From assembly GCA_902470035.1 (NCBI GenBank), contig CABREZ010000047.1:1-10345 (forward strand): a DNA stretch of 10,345 nucleotides, written 5' to 3'. Below the pieces are notes generated by a model that saw only the letters and a list, made by a program, of their open reading frames with translations, was not told where the DNA came from and did not search any database. The DNA is from an uncultured Streptococcus sp. (GTDB lineage: Bacteria > Bacillota > Bacilli > Lactobacillales > Streptococcaceae). The position numbers were made by a program, and so were the translations under genes. Shown here one piece after another: positions 1 through 5,645 of this stretch. Position 1 is the stretch's first letter. Each line of letters starts with the position of its first letter.

Positions 1-701
1 ATGACCTGGCAAATACTATCAATATGATGAGGATTCCCTGGACCACTGGATAGAATGATCCCATCCGGCTGCAAATCCTTCAATTCTTTCAATTTAAGGG
101 AATAAGGAACGACCGTTACATTACATCCTCTCGCGATTAATTGGCGTAAAACCGAATGACGCAAGCCCAAATCGATCAAGACAATACTCTTACCAAATCC
201 TGGTGCTGCATAAGGGGTTTTGGTCGACACTTGACGAACCTGGTCAAAAGGTAGGACGGTTGCCCGAAGTTGATCTAGGATATGCTCAATCGCATCCCCT
301 TCATTAACCACTGTAGCCTTCATACTCCCATACTTAGAAACAATTTTAGCCAGCCTTCTGGTATCGACTCCTTGAATCCCTGGAATGTTGTGTTTCTTCA
401 GATAAGCATCCAAGGACAGCTGTTTGCGCCAATTACTTGGATGGCTCGCTAATTGGTTCACTACCACAGCTAGACAACCTGGAAAAATCGATTCGTAATC
501 ATCTCGATTGATTCCCGTTGTTCCAATAACTGGAAAAGTAAAGGCTAATATTTGACCCTTATAGGATTGATCGGTAATCAATTCTTGATAACCCGTCATG
601 GCAGAATTTAAGACCAATTCCCCACTGACATAGGTATCAGCTCCAAAACCAGTTCCTTCAAAAACCGTCCCATCTTCTAATACTAAGAGACGTTTTACCA
701 T
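1..701 (-). CDS. carA: Carbamoyl-phosphate synthase small subunit (5' part, runs off the window)
   Basis: CarA is the glutamine amidotransferase subunit of carbamoyl-phosphate synthase. It releases ammonia from glutamine and passes it to CarB, feeding pyrimidine (and arginine) synthesis. The ATG is at 701-699, behind a GTAAGGAG-type ribosome site, and 233 codons are present before the window ends. The N-terminal CPSase small-chain domain is clear (VLEDGTVFEGTGFGA, NSAMTGYQELITDQSYKGQI, GIQGVDTRRL at about residue 110). The class I amidotransferase domain begins with IVLIDLGLRHSVLRQL and reaches the IILSSGPGNP loop. The catalytic cysteine and His-Glu pair of the family would lie beyond the window edge, so their integrity cannot be judged. 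The gene follows pyrB by 86 bases in the same direction, as expected of a streptococcal pyrR-pyrB-carA-carB operon. Reading frame is open throughout. Confidence 0.95.
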   Translation of the reverse strand, partial: MVKRLLVLEDGTVFEGTGFGADTYVSGELVLNSAMTGYQELITDQSYKGQILAFTFPVIGTTGINRDDYESIFPGCLAVVVNQLASHPSNWRKQLSLDAYLKKHNIPGIQGVDTRRLAKIVSKYGSMKATVVNEGDAIEHILDQLRATVLPFDQVRQVSTKTPYAAPGFGKSIVLIDLGLRHSVLRQLIARGCNVTVVPYSLKLKELKDLQPDGIILSSGPGNPHHIDSICQV

Positions 702-729
702 AAATTCTCCTTACAGACTCCAAAAAGAA

Positions 730-768
730 AAGTGAGAAAAGACCACCTTTTTGTAGACTCTCTCACTT
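730..768 (-). terminator. Terminator-like hairpin between pyrB and carA
   Basis: AAGTGAGA (737-730 complement arm) and TCTCACTT form a perfect 8-bp stem, with partial further pairing inside the loop. In the minus direction the stem is followed by TTCTTTTT, so it resembles a leaky intrinsic terminator inside the operon. It lies between the pyrB stop and the carA start. It could lower carA expression relative to pyrB or protect the pyrB 3' end. The stem is AT-rich and the loop long, so termination strength is doubtful. Confidence 0.4.
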
Positions 769-787
769 CTCCTTTCTCTTTTACATA

Positions 788-1705
788 TTATTTACGTCCA
801 GCTAGAACCGCTTCGATGATCGCCATGCGGACAAAGACACCATTGGTCATTTGCTCCACGATGCGTGATTTAGGAGCTTCTACCAAGTGGTCAGCAATCT
901 CCACATCACGGTTTACTGGAGCTGGGTGCATCAAGATAGCTGTATCTTTCATGCGATCATAGCGTTCTTGTGTCAACCCATGCAAACGATGGTAGTTCTC
1001 TTTTGAGAAGAGGGACTCATAGTCATGACGCTCGTGTTGCACACGGAGGAACATCATGACATCGACCTCTTCAATGACTTCATCAATCGTCACAAAGGTT
1101 CCATATTCTTCGAACTCCGCACTTCTCCACTCGTCTGGACCAGCAAAGTAGAGGGTTGCGCCCAAGCGTTTCAAGATTTGCATATTGGATTTTGCAACCC
1201 GTGAGTGATCCAAGTCACCAGCGATACAAACCTTCAAACCATCAAAGTGACCAAACTCTTGATAGATGGTCATCAAGTCTAGTAAACTTTGGCTTGGGTG
1301 TTGACCAGACCCATCTCCCCCGTTGACAATAGAGGCTGTGATGGTTGGACTTTCAATCAATTGCTTGTAGTAGTCTACTTCTGGGTGACGGATGACGCAG
1401 ATATCTACTCCGAGAGCTGACATGGTCAAAATCGTATCATAGAGAGTTTCACCCTTGTTTACAGAGCTCGTTTTCACATCAAAGTCAAGGAGATCACAAC
1501 CCAATTTCAACTCAGCCACTTCAAATGCTTTGTGCGTACGTGTTGACGACTCAAAGAAGAGATTAGACACGATATGTTGCTCGTCATAATGAGTCTTTGC
1601 TCCATTTTTAAACTCAATTCCACGCTTAATCAAGGCCATAACTTCTTCGTTTGATAAAGCTTCCATTGAGACAAGGTTTTTAAGTGCGATTTGATTTGTA
1701 GACAT
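788..1705 (-). CDS. pyrB: Aspartate carbamoyltransferase catalytic subunit
   Basis: PyrB condenses carbamoyl phosphate with L-aspartate to give N-carbamoyl-aspartate, the committed step of pyrimidine synthesis, in the cytosol. The protein is 305 residues, normal for the family. Visible motifs are the carbamoyl-phosphate loop SSTRT (residues 53-57), HPSQSLLDLMTIYQEFG in the middle, and HPAPVNRD near the C-terminus. I start it at ATG 1705 (MSTNQIALKNLV), which has a GGAG site about 8 bases upstream. The open frame continues 18 codons further to 1759, but that extension is not PyrB-like and reads through an intergenic hairpin. The gene lies 93 bases after pyrR and 86 before carA, all co-directional. 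Expression should follow the PyrR attenuator ahead of pyrR. Confidence 0.97.
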   Translation of the reverse strand: MSTNQIALKNLVSMEALSNEEVMALIKRGIEFKNGAKTHYDEQHIVSNLFFESSTRTHKAFEVAELKLGCDLLDFDVKTSSVNKGETLYDTILTMSALGVDICVIRHPEVDYYKQLIESPTITASIVNGGDGSGQHPSQSLLDLMTIYQEFGHFDGLKVCIAGDLDHSRVAKSNMQILKRLGATLYFAGPDEWRSAEFEEYGTFVTIDEVIEEVDVMMFLRVQHERHDYESLFSKENYHRLHGLTQERYDRMKDTAILMHPAPVNRDVEIADHLVEAPKSRIVEQMTNGVFVRMAIIEAVLAGRK

Positions 1706-1744
1706 GTTGTAACTCCATTCCAAAGATATGCATATGTGAAAACG

Positions 1745-1775
1745 ATACAGGAAGCTCACTCAGTCGCTCCTGTAT
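1745..1775 (-). other. Intergenic hairpin between pyrR and pyrB
   Basis: ATACAGG (1745-1751) and CCTGTAT (1769-1775) are perfect inverted repeats. An additional AGC/GCT pairing across a one-base bulge leaves a loop of about 10 bases. No uridine run follows in the transcribed direction, so it is not an intrinsic terminator. It also lacks the conserved PyrR-binding loop seen ahead of pyrR. It may be an mRNA processing or stabilising structure; the function is not shown by the sequence. A 10-bp palindrome (ATATGCATAT, 1726-1735) sits just downstream. Confidence 0.5.
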
Positions 1776-1798
1776 ATAGCGACGATTTGAAAACTACC

Positions 1799-2320
1799 TT
1801 ATTCACTCACCTCGATCAAGATGCGATCTTGACCATCTAGCTCAGACATTTCGACAATGATTTCCTCTGATCGACTTGTTGGAATATTCTTTCCAACATA
1901 ATCTGGTCGGATCGGCAATTCTCTATGACCACGATCCACTAGGACAGCCAAGCTGACACGAGATGGACGTCCGCGACTGACAAGATTATCAATGGCTGCT
2001 CGAATGGTCCGACCTGTATAAAGGACATCATCAATCAGGATGACATCTTTGCCAGTAATATCTACTGGTAAAACGGTTGAATCTTCTGTTACTTTAATAT
2101 CATCACGGAAAGGCTTGGTATCCAATTCACAGACTGGAACTTCTATTTGTTCTAGTTGTGCTAACCGTTCTTTGATGCGATTGGCAATGAATACGCCACG
2201 AGTTTTGATCCCTACCAAAACAATTTGGCTCAGATCCTTATTCCGTTCGATGATTTCATAGGTGATACGAGTAATAGCCCGCTTCATGGTCAAATCATCA
2301 ACGACTTCTTTGATCTTCAT
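1799..2320 (-). CDS. pyrR: Bifunctional pyr operon RNA attenuator / uracil phosphoribosyltransferase
   Basis: PyrR binds the leader RNA of pyr operons when UMP/UTP is plentiful and forces formation of the terminator. It also has a phosphoribosyltransferase fold and weak uracil phosphoribosyltransferase activity. The protein is 173 residues, typical for the family. The PRPP-binding signature lies at about residues 92-106 (DVILIDDVLYTGRT), and conserved VGIKTRG (36-42) and the VLVDRGHRELPIRPDYVGKNIPTS segment near the C-terminus are present. The ATG at 2320 follows a near-perfect AGGAGG site. It is the first gene of the operon, immediately behind the attenuator it should control, so it is autoregulated. 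pyrB follows by 93 bases. Confidence 0.97.
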   Translation of the reverse strand: MKIKEVVDDLTMKRAITRITYEIIERNKDLSQIVLVGIKTRGVFIANRIKERLAQLEQIEVPVCELDTKPFRDDIKVTEDSTVLPVDITGKDVILIDDVLYTGRTIRAAIDNLVSRGRPSRVSLAVLVDRGHRELPIRPDYVGKNIPTSRSEEIIVEMSELDGQDRILIEVSE

Positions 2321-2340
2321 CTTTTCCTCCTAATTGATAG

Positions 2341-2369
2341 AAAAAAGCCTCCCTTTATCAAGGAGGCTT
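2341..2369 (-). terminator. Attenuator terminator of the pyr leader
   Basis: In the transcribed (minus) direction, AAGCCTCCTT and AGGGAGGCTT pair over 10 bp (one G-U) around a GATAA loop and run directly into six T residues. This is a textbook intrinsic terminator. It lies only 20 bases ahead of the pyrR start and downstream of the promoter, so it is an attenuator rather than the end of a gene. The CTCCTTG in its 5' arm (2365-2359) is complementary to CAAGGAG at 2437-2431 in the upstream hairpin, which provides the competing antiterminator. Confidence 0.9.
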
Positions 2370-2421
2370 CAGAAAAATACTAAGAGATAAGACCTAGAAC
2401 GCATCTAGATCACCCCTTATT

Positions 2422-2460
2422 TTAATCAGACTCCTTGCCTGCCTCACAGGACAGGATTAA
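2422..2460 (-). promoter_or_regulatory. PyrR-binding anti-antiterminator hairpin
   Basis: The leader RNA forms a stem with perfect TTAATC/GATTAA ends (2460-2455 and 2427-2422). Inside is the segment GTCCTGTGAGGCAGGCAAGG (2452-2433), which matches the conserved PyrR-binding loop of Gram-positive pyr leaders (UCC-N-GUGAGG-C then GCAAGG). Binding of PyrR-UMP to this hairpin would sequester the CAAGGAG strand that otherwise disrupts the downstream terminator. The match is by eye to the known consensus; the arrangement of hairpin, overlapping antiterminator, terminator and pyrR makes the assignment strong. Confidence 0.9.
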
Positions 2461-2480
2461 AGGACTATTTAATTATCCAT

Positions 2481-2509
2481 ACTATATCACAGTTTATAGA
2501 GGGATGCAA
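2481..2509 (-). promoter_or_regulatory. Promoter of the pyrR-pyrB-carA operon
   Basis: On the minus strand TTGCAT (2509-2504) and TATAGT (2486-2481) are separated by exactly 17 bases, and TGA directly before the -10 makes it an extended -10 promoter. Initiation would fall near 2474, giving a leader of about 150 bases that contains the whole PyrR attenuator. An A/T-rich dyad (2509-2529) lies immediately upstream of the -35 and could act as an UP-like element. Confidence 0.8.
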
Positions 2510-2564
2510 GAAAAAACTTATTTTTTTCTACTAATGTTCGGATTTTTATCATCAAATCTTCTAT

Positions 2565-3203
2565 TTAATAATGATCTGTTCCTTTTTTACCAATCCTCTT
2601 CAGGGCAAACAGGCCACATCCAGCTAGTAAATATGCGACAAAAATGATCGTCGCCATCTTAGCGACATAGAGCCAGCCAAAACGATTGACATTGATAAAG
2701 AAATAAGGGAAAGGACTGTCTTTAGCGCCAGGTACTGGCCATTTAAGGACCAAACCGTTTATCAATGCAAAGACCATATAGAGCAAAGGAAGCAAGGTCC
2801 AAGCTAATGGATCCGACTTACGGTATTGTTTAGGTTTATCAATCACCAGGGTATCAAAGAAGAACATCAAGGGAACAATGTAGTGACAGAGGAAGTTTTC
2901 CAAACGGTAAAACTTCTCAGGTGTCGCGATCGGTGCAAGCATAAAGTGGTAGATGACACAGGTGATCATGATAGACATGGTGACACCACCCTTCAAGCGA
3001 AGATAGCCCTGGGTCTGGGTCGAACGACCACGAAGCATGCGCCAGACCATGTCCCCCATAAAGAACATGACCAACATGTTGGACAAAATGGTGTAATAGA
3101 GCATCATTCCAAAGCCACCATGCTTGGTGAGTTGTAGATAAACACCGATGACACTTAAGATAAACAATAGAAAACGATAGCTAAATAATAGTTTGAATTT
3201 CAT
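2565..3203 (-). CDS. Pr6Pr-type integral membrane protein
   Basis: A 212-residue polytopic membrane protein that I recognise as the bacterial Pr6Pr / FAR-17a-AIG1-like membrane family, named for six predicted helices. Hydrophobic segments fall at about residues 8-24, 32-56, 73-92, 103-120, 133-153 and 177-200. Typical family stretches are YYTILSN (36-42), a histidine-containing HYIVPLMFFFDTL (107-119), and PFPYFFINVNRFGW (165-177). The eukaryotic AIG1/ADTRP relatives are hydrolases of fatty-acid esters; no bacterial function is established that I know of, and none is claimed here. The ATG at 3203 has AGGAGA about 5 bases upstream. It lies between the phnA-like gene and the pyr operon promoter. 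No convincing promoter of its own is visible, and a terminator-like hairpin lies just before its ribosome site. Confidence 0.85.
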   Translation of the reverse strand: MKFKLLFSYRFLLFILSVIGVYLQLTKHGGFGMMLYYTILSNMLVMFFMGDMVWRMLRGRSTQTQGYLRLKGGVTMSIMITCVIYHFMLAPIATPEKFYRLENFLCHYIVPLMFFFDTLVIDKPKQYRKSDPLAWTLLPLLYMVFALINGLVLKWPVPGAKDSPFPYFFINVNRFGWLYVAKMATIIFVAYLLAGCGLFALKRIGKKGTDHY

Positions 3204-3214
3204 AGTATTCTCCT

Positions 3215-3236
3215 GAAAGAAAAGGGCTAGGCCCTT
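3215..3236 (-). terminator. Terminator-like hairpin just ahead of the Pr6Pr gene
   Basis: AAGGGC and GCCCTT form a perfect 6-bp GC-containing stem with a three-base loop (3222-3236), followed in the minus direction by TTCTTTC. It may end transcription coming from the phnA-like gene. It sits directly against the AGGAGA site of the membrane-protein gene, so it could instead act as an attenuator of that gene. Confidence 0.45.
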
Positions 3237-3246
3237 CAGTTTAATC

Positions 3247-3386
3247 AGGAACTTTCCTTAAGTGAAGACGGACGTCAGCGAACTTCTTCGAAGTTCCATG
3301 ACTTAGTTTTGAACCTAAAGTTTCAAAACTCCCGAGTACTTGAAACAATACTGTTTCAAGTACTTTTCTCACAGCGGAAAGTTCCT
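3247..3386. repeat. Inverted-repeat element with three internal hairpins (MITE/BOX-like candidate)
   Basis: Perfect 11-bp terminal inverted repeats, AGGAACTTTCC (3247-3257) and GGAAAGTTCCT (3376-3386), enclose three consecutive perfect hairpins. These are GAACTTC/GAAGTTC with a 3-base loop (3280-3296), AGTTTTGAA/TTCAAAACT with an 8-base loop (3305-3330), and the 13-bp AGTACTTGAAACA/TGTTTCAAGTACT with loop ATAC (3335-3364). The segment GACGTCAGC (3271-3279) recalls the CACGTCAGC of pneumococcal BOX elements. There is no coding capacity. The structure suggests a small dispersed, non-autonomous element placed between phnA and the Pr6Pr gene. No second copy lies in this window, so dispersal is not shown here. 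Confidence 0.6.
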
Positions 3387-3450
3387 TTTAAACTTAAACA
3401 ACTCAATTAATTAATTTGTATACTTTATAAAGAACTATTTCTTCTTATTC

Positions 3451-3786
3451 TTAGATCTTCTTCACAAATTCTGATTTGAGTTTCATTGCGCCAAAGCCAT
3501 CAATCTTACAATCGATGTTGTGGTCTCCTTCAACGATACAGATGTTTTTCACGCGCGTTCCTTGTTTCAAATCTTTTGGTGCACCCTTGACTTTCAAGTC
3601 TTTGATTAAGGTGACGGTATCCCCATCAGCCAATTTGTTTCCATTGGCATCAATCGCAACGACACCATCTTCTTCAACGACTTCAGCTGGGTTCCATTCA
3701 TAAGCACATTCTGGACAGACCAATAGGGCTCCATCTTCATAGACATATTCTGAATGACATTTTGGACAGTTTGGTAAGTTATTCAT
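3451..3786 (-). CDS. phnA: PhnA/YjdM-type zinc-ribbon protein
   Basis: A 111-residue protein matching the PhnA/YjdM family in length and layout. An N-terminal zinc ribbon with CPKC (7-10) and CPEC (24-27) is followed by a small beta-rich domain with the family stretches NGNKLADGDTVTLIKDLKVKG and GDHNIDCKIDGFGAMKLKSEFVKK. The historical name refers to alkylphosphonate utilisation, but no phosphonate genes are nearby and the real role of this family is unsettled. The start at ATG 3786 has an AAGGAG site. The frame opens 10 codons earlier, at 3816, but the promoter -10 lies at 3822-3817, so that codon would not be transcribed. The gene appears to be transcribed alone. Confidence 0.93.
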   Translation of the reverse strand: MNNLPNCPKCHSEYVYEDGALLVCPECAYEWNPAEVVEEDGVVAIDANGNKLADGDTVTLIKDLKVKGAPKDLKQGTRVKNICIVEGDHNIDCKIDGFGAMKLKSEFVKKI

Positions 3787-3816
3787 TTCAATCTCCTTAG
3801 CAAAATTAACTCCCAT

Positions 3817-3845
3817 AGTATACCATGAAAGGGAAGTTTTGACAA
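3817..3845 (-). promoter_or_regulatory. Promoter of the phnA-like gene
   Basis: TTGTCA (3845-3840) and TATACT (3822-3817) are spaced by 17 bases on the minus strand, close to the sigma-A consensus. The expected start point near 3810 gives a short 5' leader carrying the AAGGAG site, and decides the gene start at 3786 rather than 3816. Confidence 0.8.
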
Positions 3846-3871
3846 ATTCTGCTCAACTCTAGCAGTTTGTA

Positions 3872-3897
3872 TAAAAGAGGAGGCAACTCGGCCACCT
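3872..3897 (-). terminator. Terminator of the thioesterase-HAD unit
   Basis: In the minus direction AGGTGGC and GCCTCCT pair over 7 positions with one T-T mismatch around the loop CGAGTT, followed by CTTTTATA. It lies 18 bases after the HAD gene stop and upstream of the next promoter. A further small CTGCT/AGCAG dyad follows at 3849-3865. Confidence 0.65.
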
Positions 3898-3914
3898 AGA
3901 ATCGATGATAACCT

Positions 3915-4667
3915 TTAATCTTCTTGTAATTCTTGAATGCCTCTAATCACTCGTACTCCTGCTTGACTCCTATCTCGTAGTTCTTCTTCAGAGTATGGAA
4001 AGGTATTGATCAAGATACTTTGCATACCAATACTTTTCGCTACAGCTACATCTGTAGTGAAGTCATTCCCTACCATAACCGTTTTATCAGGATTCAACTG
4101 GTGTTCTTTGATCACTTTCACGAGAAATTCGGACTGAGGTTTGCGAATCCCAGCATCTGACGACAGATAAAAATCATGGAAAATCTCTCTCAAGCCGACC
4201 AAATCAATCTCTGGGTTGGTAAAGTCCGCTTGTGCATTAGATAAGAGGTAGAGCCGACAACCTGTAGCCTTCATATCCTCTAATACTTCTTTCGTGTGAG
4301 GATAAAGTTCCAATCGTTTGCGAGAGAGGACACGGAAGGTCCGAGCAATCAAACGCCCCCACTCTTTGAGATGTTGGACACTGGCTCCAGTTGGATGACT
4401 TTCTAGATAAAGCTGAACGAAAATCACGGTCAAGTCAATCTCTGGATAAGTGACTTGTTTTTCCTGAGCGATACTTTGCTCAGCTTGCTGCACCAACTCC
4501 TTATAGCGTGCTTGCAGGCTTTCCCGTGTATAATGAGCACCATAGGATTGGTAGATTTGGGCCATGGTCTCCCACAAGACTGGACTTGACTCATCGGTTT
4601 CGATATCGACCAAGGTTCCATAAAAATCAAAAATATAGTTTTTAAATGCGTACTTTTGCTGATTCAT
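3915..4667 (-). CDS. HAD-superfamily hydrolase (haloacid dehalogenase-like, DxYGT motif)
   Basis: A 250-residue HAD subfamily IA protein. All four motifs are visible: the nucleophile loop DFYGTLVD (D14), the serine of LYLLSNAQ (S143), the lysine of GIRKPQ (K176), and the acidic GNDFTTD (N201-D206). A helical cap lies between about residues 20 and 115. The position two after the nucleophile is tyrosine (Y16), not the aspartate of classic phosphatases. DxYGT is also the pattern of L-2-haloacid dehalogenases, so phosphatase activity should not be assumed; the substrate is unknown. The ATG at 4667 lies inside the 3' end of the thioesterase gene (26-base overlap) and has a GGGAGAAAGAG ribosome site, implying translational coupling. 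A terminator follows 18 bases after the stop. Confidence 0.88.
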   Translation of the reverse strand: MNQQKYAFKNYIFDFYGTLVDIETDESSPVLWETMAQIYQSYGAHYTRESLQARYKELVQQAEQSIAQEKQVTYPEIDLTVIFVQLYLESHPTGASVQHLKEWGRLIARTFRVLSRKRLELYPHTKEVLEDMKATGCRLYLLSNAQADFTNPEIDLVGLREIFHDFYLSSDAGIRKPQSEFLVKVIKEHQLNPDKTVMVGNDFTTDVAVAKSIGMQSILINTFPYSEEELRDRSQAGVRVIRGIQELQED

Positions 4668-5046
4668 CTCTTTCTCCCGTTACAAACATGGTAAAGGTGG
4701 CCTTACAGACATTGGCACCTTCCTGATTGGTAATATTGACATCGACAACCCGAGTTGTCCGCCCACTGTGGACACATTCCCCGTGGATGGTCAGGACATC
4801 TCCAAGACGCCCGGCTTTCAAATAATTGATGGAAGATTGCAAGGTCACACCATCTACTCCCTGTGAAATTACGACCAAGCCACTGATCTGGTCACATAGA
4901 GTAAAGAGATAGCCACCGTGGGCATTTCCATAATAATTAAGAGATGATTCAACGACCTTGGTTGTCACAACAACATGACCATCTCTCATGGTTTCGATCT
5001 CGTAATTTTCAAATGCCGCAATGGCATCAAAGTGAAAATCCTTCAT
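4642..5046 (-). CDS. PaaI-family hotdog thioesterase
   Basis: A 134-residue hotdog-fold protein of the PaaI acyl-CoA thioesterase family, expected to hydrolyse an acyl- or aryl-CoA in the cytosol. The signature NYYGNAHGGYLFTLCD (residues 37-52) contains the HGG motif (43-45) and the acidic D52. The second conserved block is GRLGDVLTIHGECVHSGRTTRVVDVNI. I start it at ATG 5046 (MKDFHFDAI) with an AAGAGG site. The open frame extends upstream to a GTG at 5109, but a good promoter lies between 5118 and 5090, so the longer starts would be outside the transcript. It overlaps the HAD gene by 26 bases, and the two form a two-gene unit. The true acyl substrate cannot be told from sequence. Confidence 0.9.
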   Translation of the reverse strand: MKDFHFDAIAAFENYEIETMRDGHVVVTTKVVESSLNYYGNAHGGYLFTLCDQISGLVVISQGVDGVTLQSSINYLKAGRLGDVLTIHGECVHSGRTTRVVDVNITNQEGANVCKATFTMFVTGERDESAKVRI

Positions 5047-5089
5047 GTTAAAACCTCTTCCCCCATATAAGGTATTCCTAAACTCTTCC

Positions 5090-5118
5090 ATCATACTATT
5101 TTTTTCCACTTCTTACAA
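5090..5118 (-). promoter_or_regulatory. Promoter of the thioesterase-HAD unit
   Basis: TTGTAA (5118-5113) and TATGAT (5095-5090) are separated by 17 bases on the minus strand. The -35 begins right at the end of the T tract of the preceding terminator, and transcription would begin near 5083. This supports translation from ATG 5046. Confidence 0.65.
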
Positions 5119-5149
5119 GAATAAGAAAAGAGCTAGTGTTACCTAACTC
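5118..5149 (-). terminator. Terminator after the NUDIX gene
   Basis: GAGTTAG and CTAGCTC pair over 7 positions (one G-U) around a 6-base loop, followed in the minus direction by TTTTCTTATTCTT. The structure begins directly after the NUDIX stop codon and separates that gene from the thioesterase unit. Confidence 0.65.
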
Positions 5150-5150
5150 C

Positions 5151-5618
5151 TTAATAGCGAAATTTTTCCCAACCATCGTCTGTCCGTTTGCGATAATAGT
5201 ACTCGGATAAATCTGGGTCTTCCATCACTTCCAGCAGAGGAAGCATGTCGTAGGACAAGTCCAACTTTTCTAATTGGTCCTTCTCAACCCAAGAAACTTC
5301 TCCTTCTTCAGACGATCTGAGCTGGCCGGTGAATTCTGTTGCCTTGTAGCAAAAGACGATATAGCGGCCTCCCTCATCTGGCTCCCAGTCTTTAACTGCG
5401 ACGAGTTTAGGAGCTGTAATCGTAAGACCTGTCTCTTCATAGATTTCACGAATGACTGATTCTACAAGACTTTCTCCTTCTTCTATATGACCACCTGGAA
5501 AAGCATAGCCAGCCCAGTGAGTCTTTTCAGGTGAGCGGTATTGGAGGACTACTTTCCCATTTTCAAGATCTTCGACCATGCAAAGATTGCACAGTATAGT
5601 AGGCGTTGTACGTGACAT
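5151..5618 (-). CDS. NUDIX hydrolase (8-oxo-dGTP diphosphatase-like)
   Basis: A 155-residue NUDIX protein. The NUDIX box is complete at residues 43-65 (G-x5-E-x7-REIYEETGL), preceded by WAGYAFPGG, and its glutamates would bind the catalytic Mg/Mn ions. The family cleaves nucleoside diphosphates linked to another moiety. The streptococcal members of this form are commonly labelled 8-oxo-dGTP diphosphatases (nucleotide-pool sanitising), but it is not obviously the classical MutX. The substrate is therefore an inference. The start at ATG 5618 has an AAAGGAA site; the frame runs 9 codons further up to 5645 without a better site. A terminator follows at once. Upstream, 27 bases away, is the end of a broken gene on the same strand, with which it may once have been co-transcribed. 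Confidence 0.88.
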   Translation of the reverse strand: MSRTTPTILCNLCMVEDLENGKVVLQYRSPEKTHWAGYAFPGGHIEEGESLVESVIREIYEETGLTITAPKLVAVKDWEPDEGGRYIVFCYKATEFTGQLRSSEEGEVSWVEKDQLEKLDLSYDMLPLLEVMEDPDLSEYYYRKRTDDGWEKFRY

Positions 5619-5645
5619 ATATTTCCTTTCTATCGATATTGACAA

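Noticed and set aside
1706..1759. Upstream extension of pyrB by 18 codons
   Set aside because: The residues are not PyrB-like, the frame reads through an intergenic hairpin, and ATG 1705 has its own well-placed GGAG site.
2509..2529. A/T-only dyad as terminator of the Pr6Pr gene
   Set aside because: The stem is almost pure A-T and abuts the -35 of the pyr promoter; it is more likely an A/T-rich promoter upstream region than a terminator.
2435..2647. 70-codon plus-strand open frame over the pyr leader
   Set aside because: It runs through the PyrR attenuator and promoter on the opposite strand and has no ribosome site; it is explained by the regulatory region.
2826..3137. 103-codon plus-strand open frame
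   Set aside because: It is antisense to the membrane-protein gene; the His/Gln-rich translation is typical of the reverse of hydrophobic codons.
3271..3364. CRISPR-like array in the repeated stem-loops
   Set aside because: The three hairpins differ in sequence and length, there are no direct repeats with regular spacers, and no cas genes are present.
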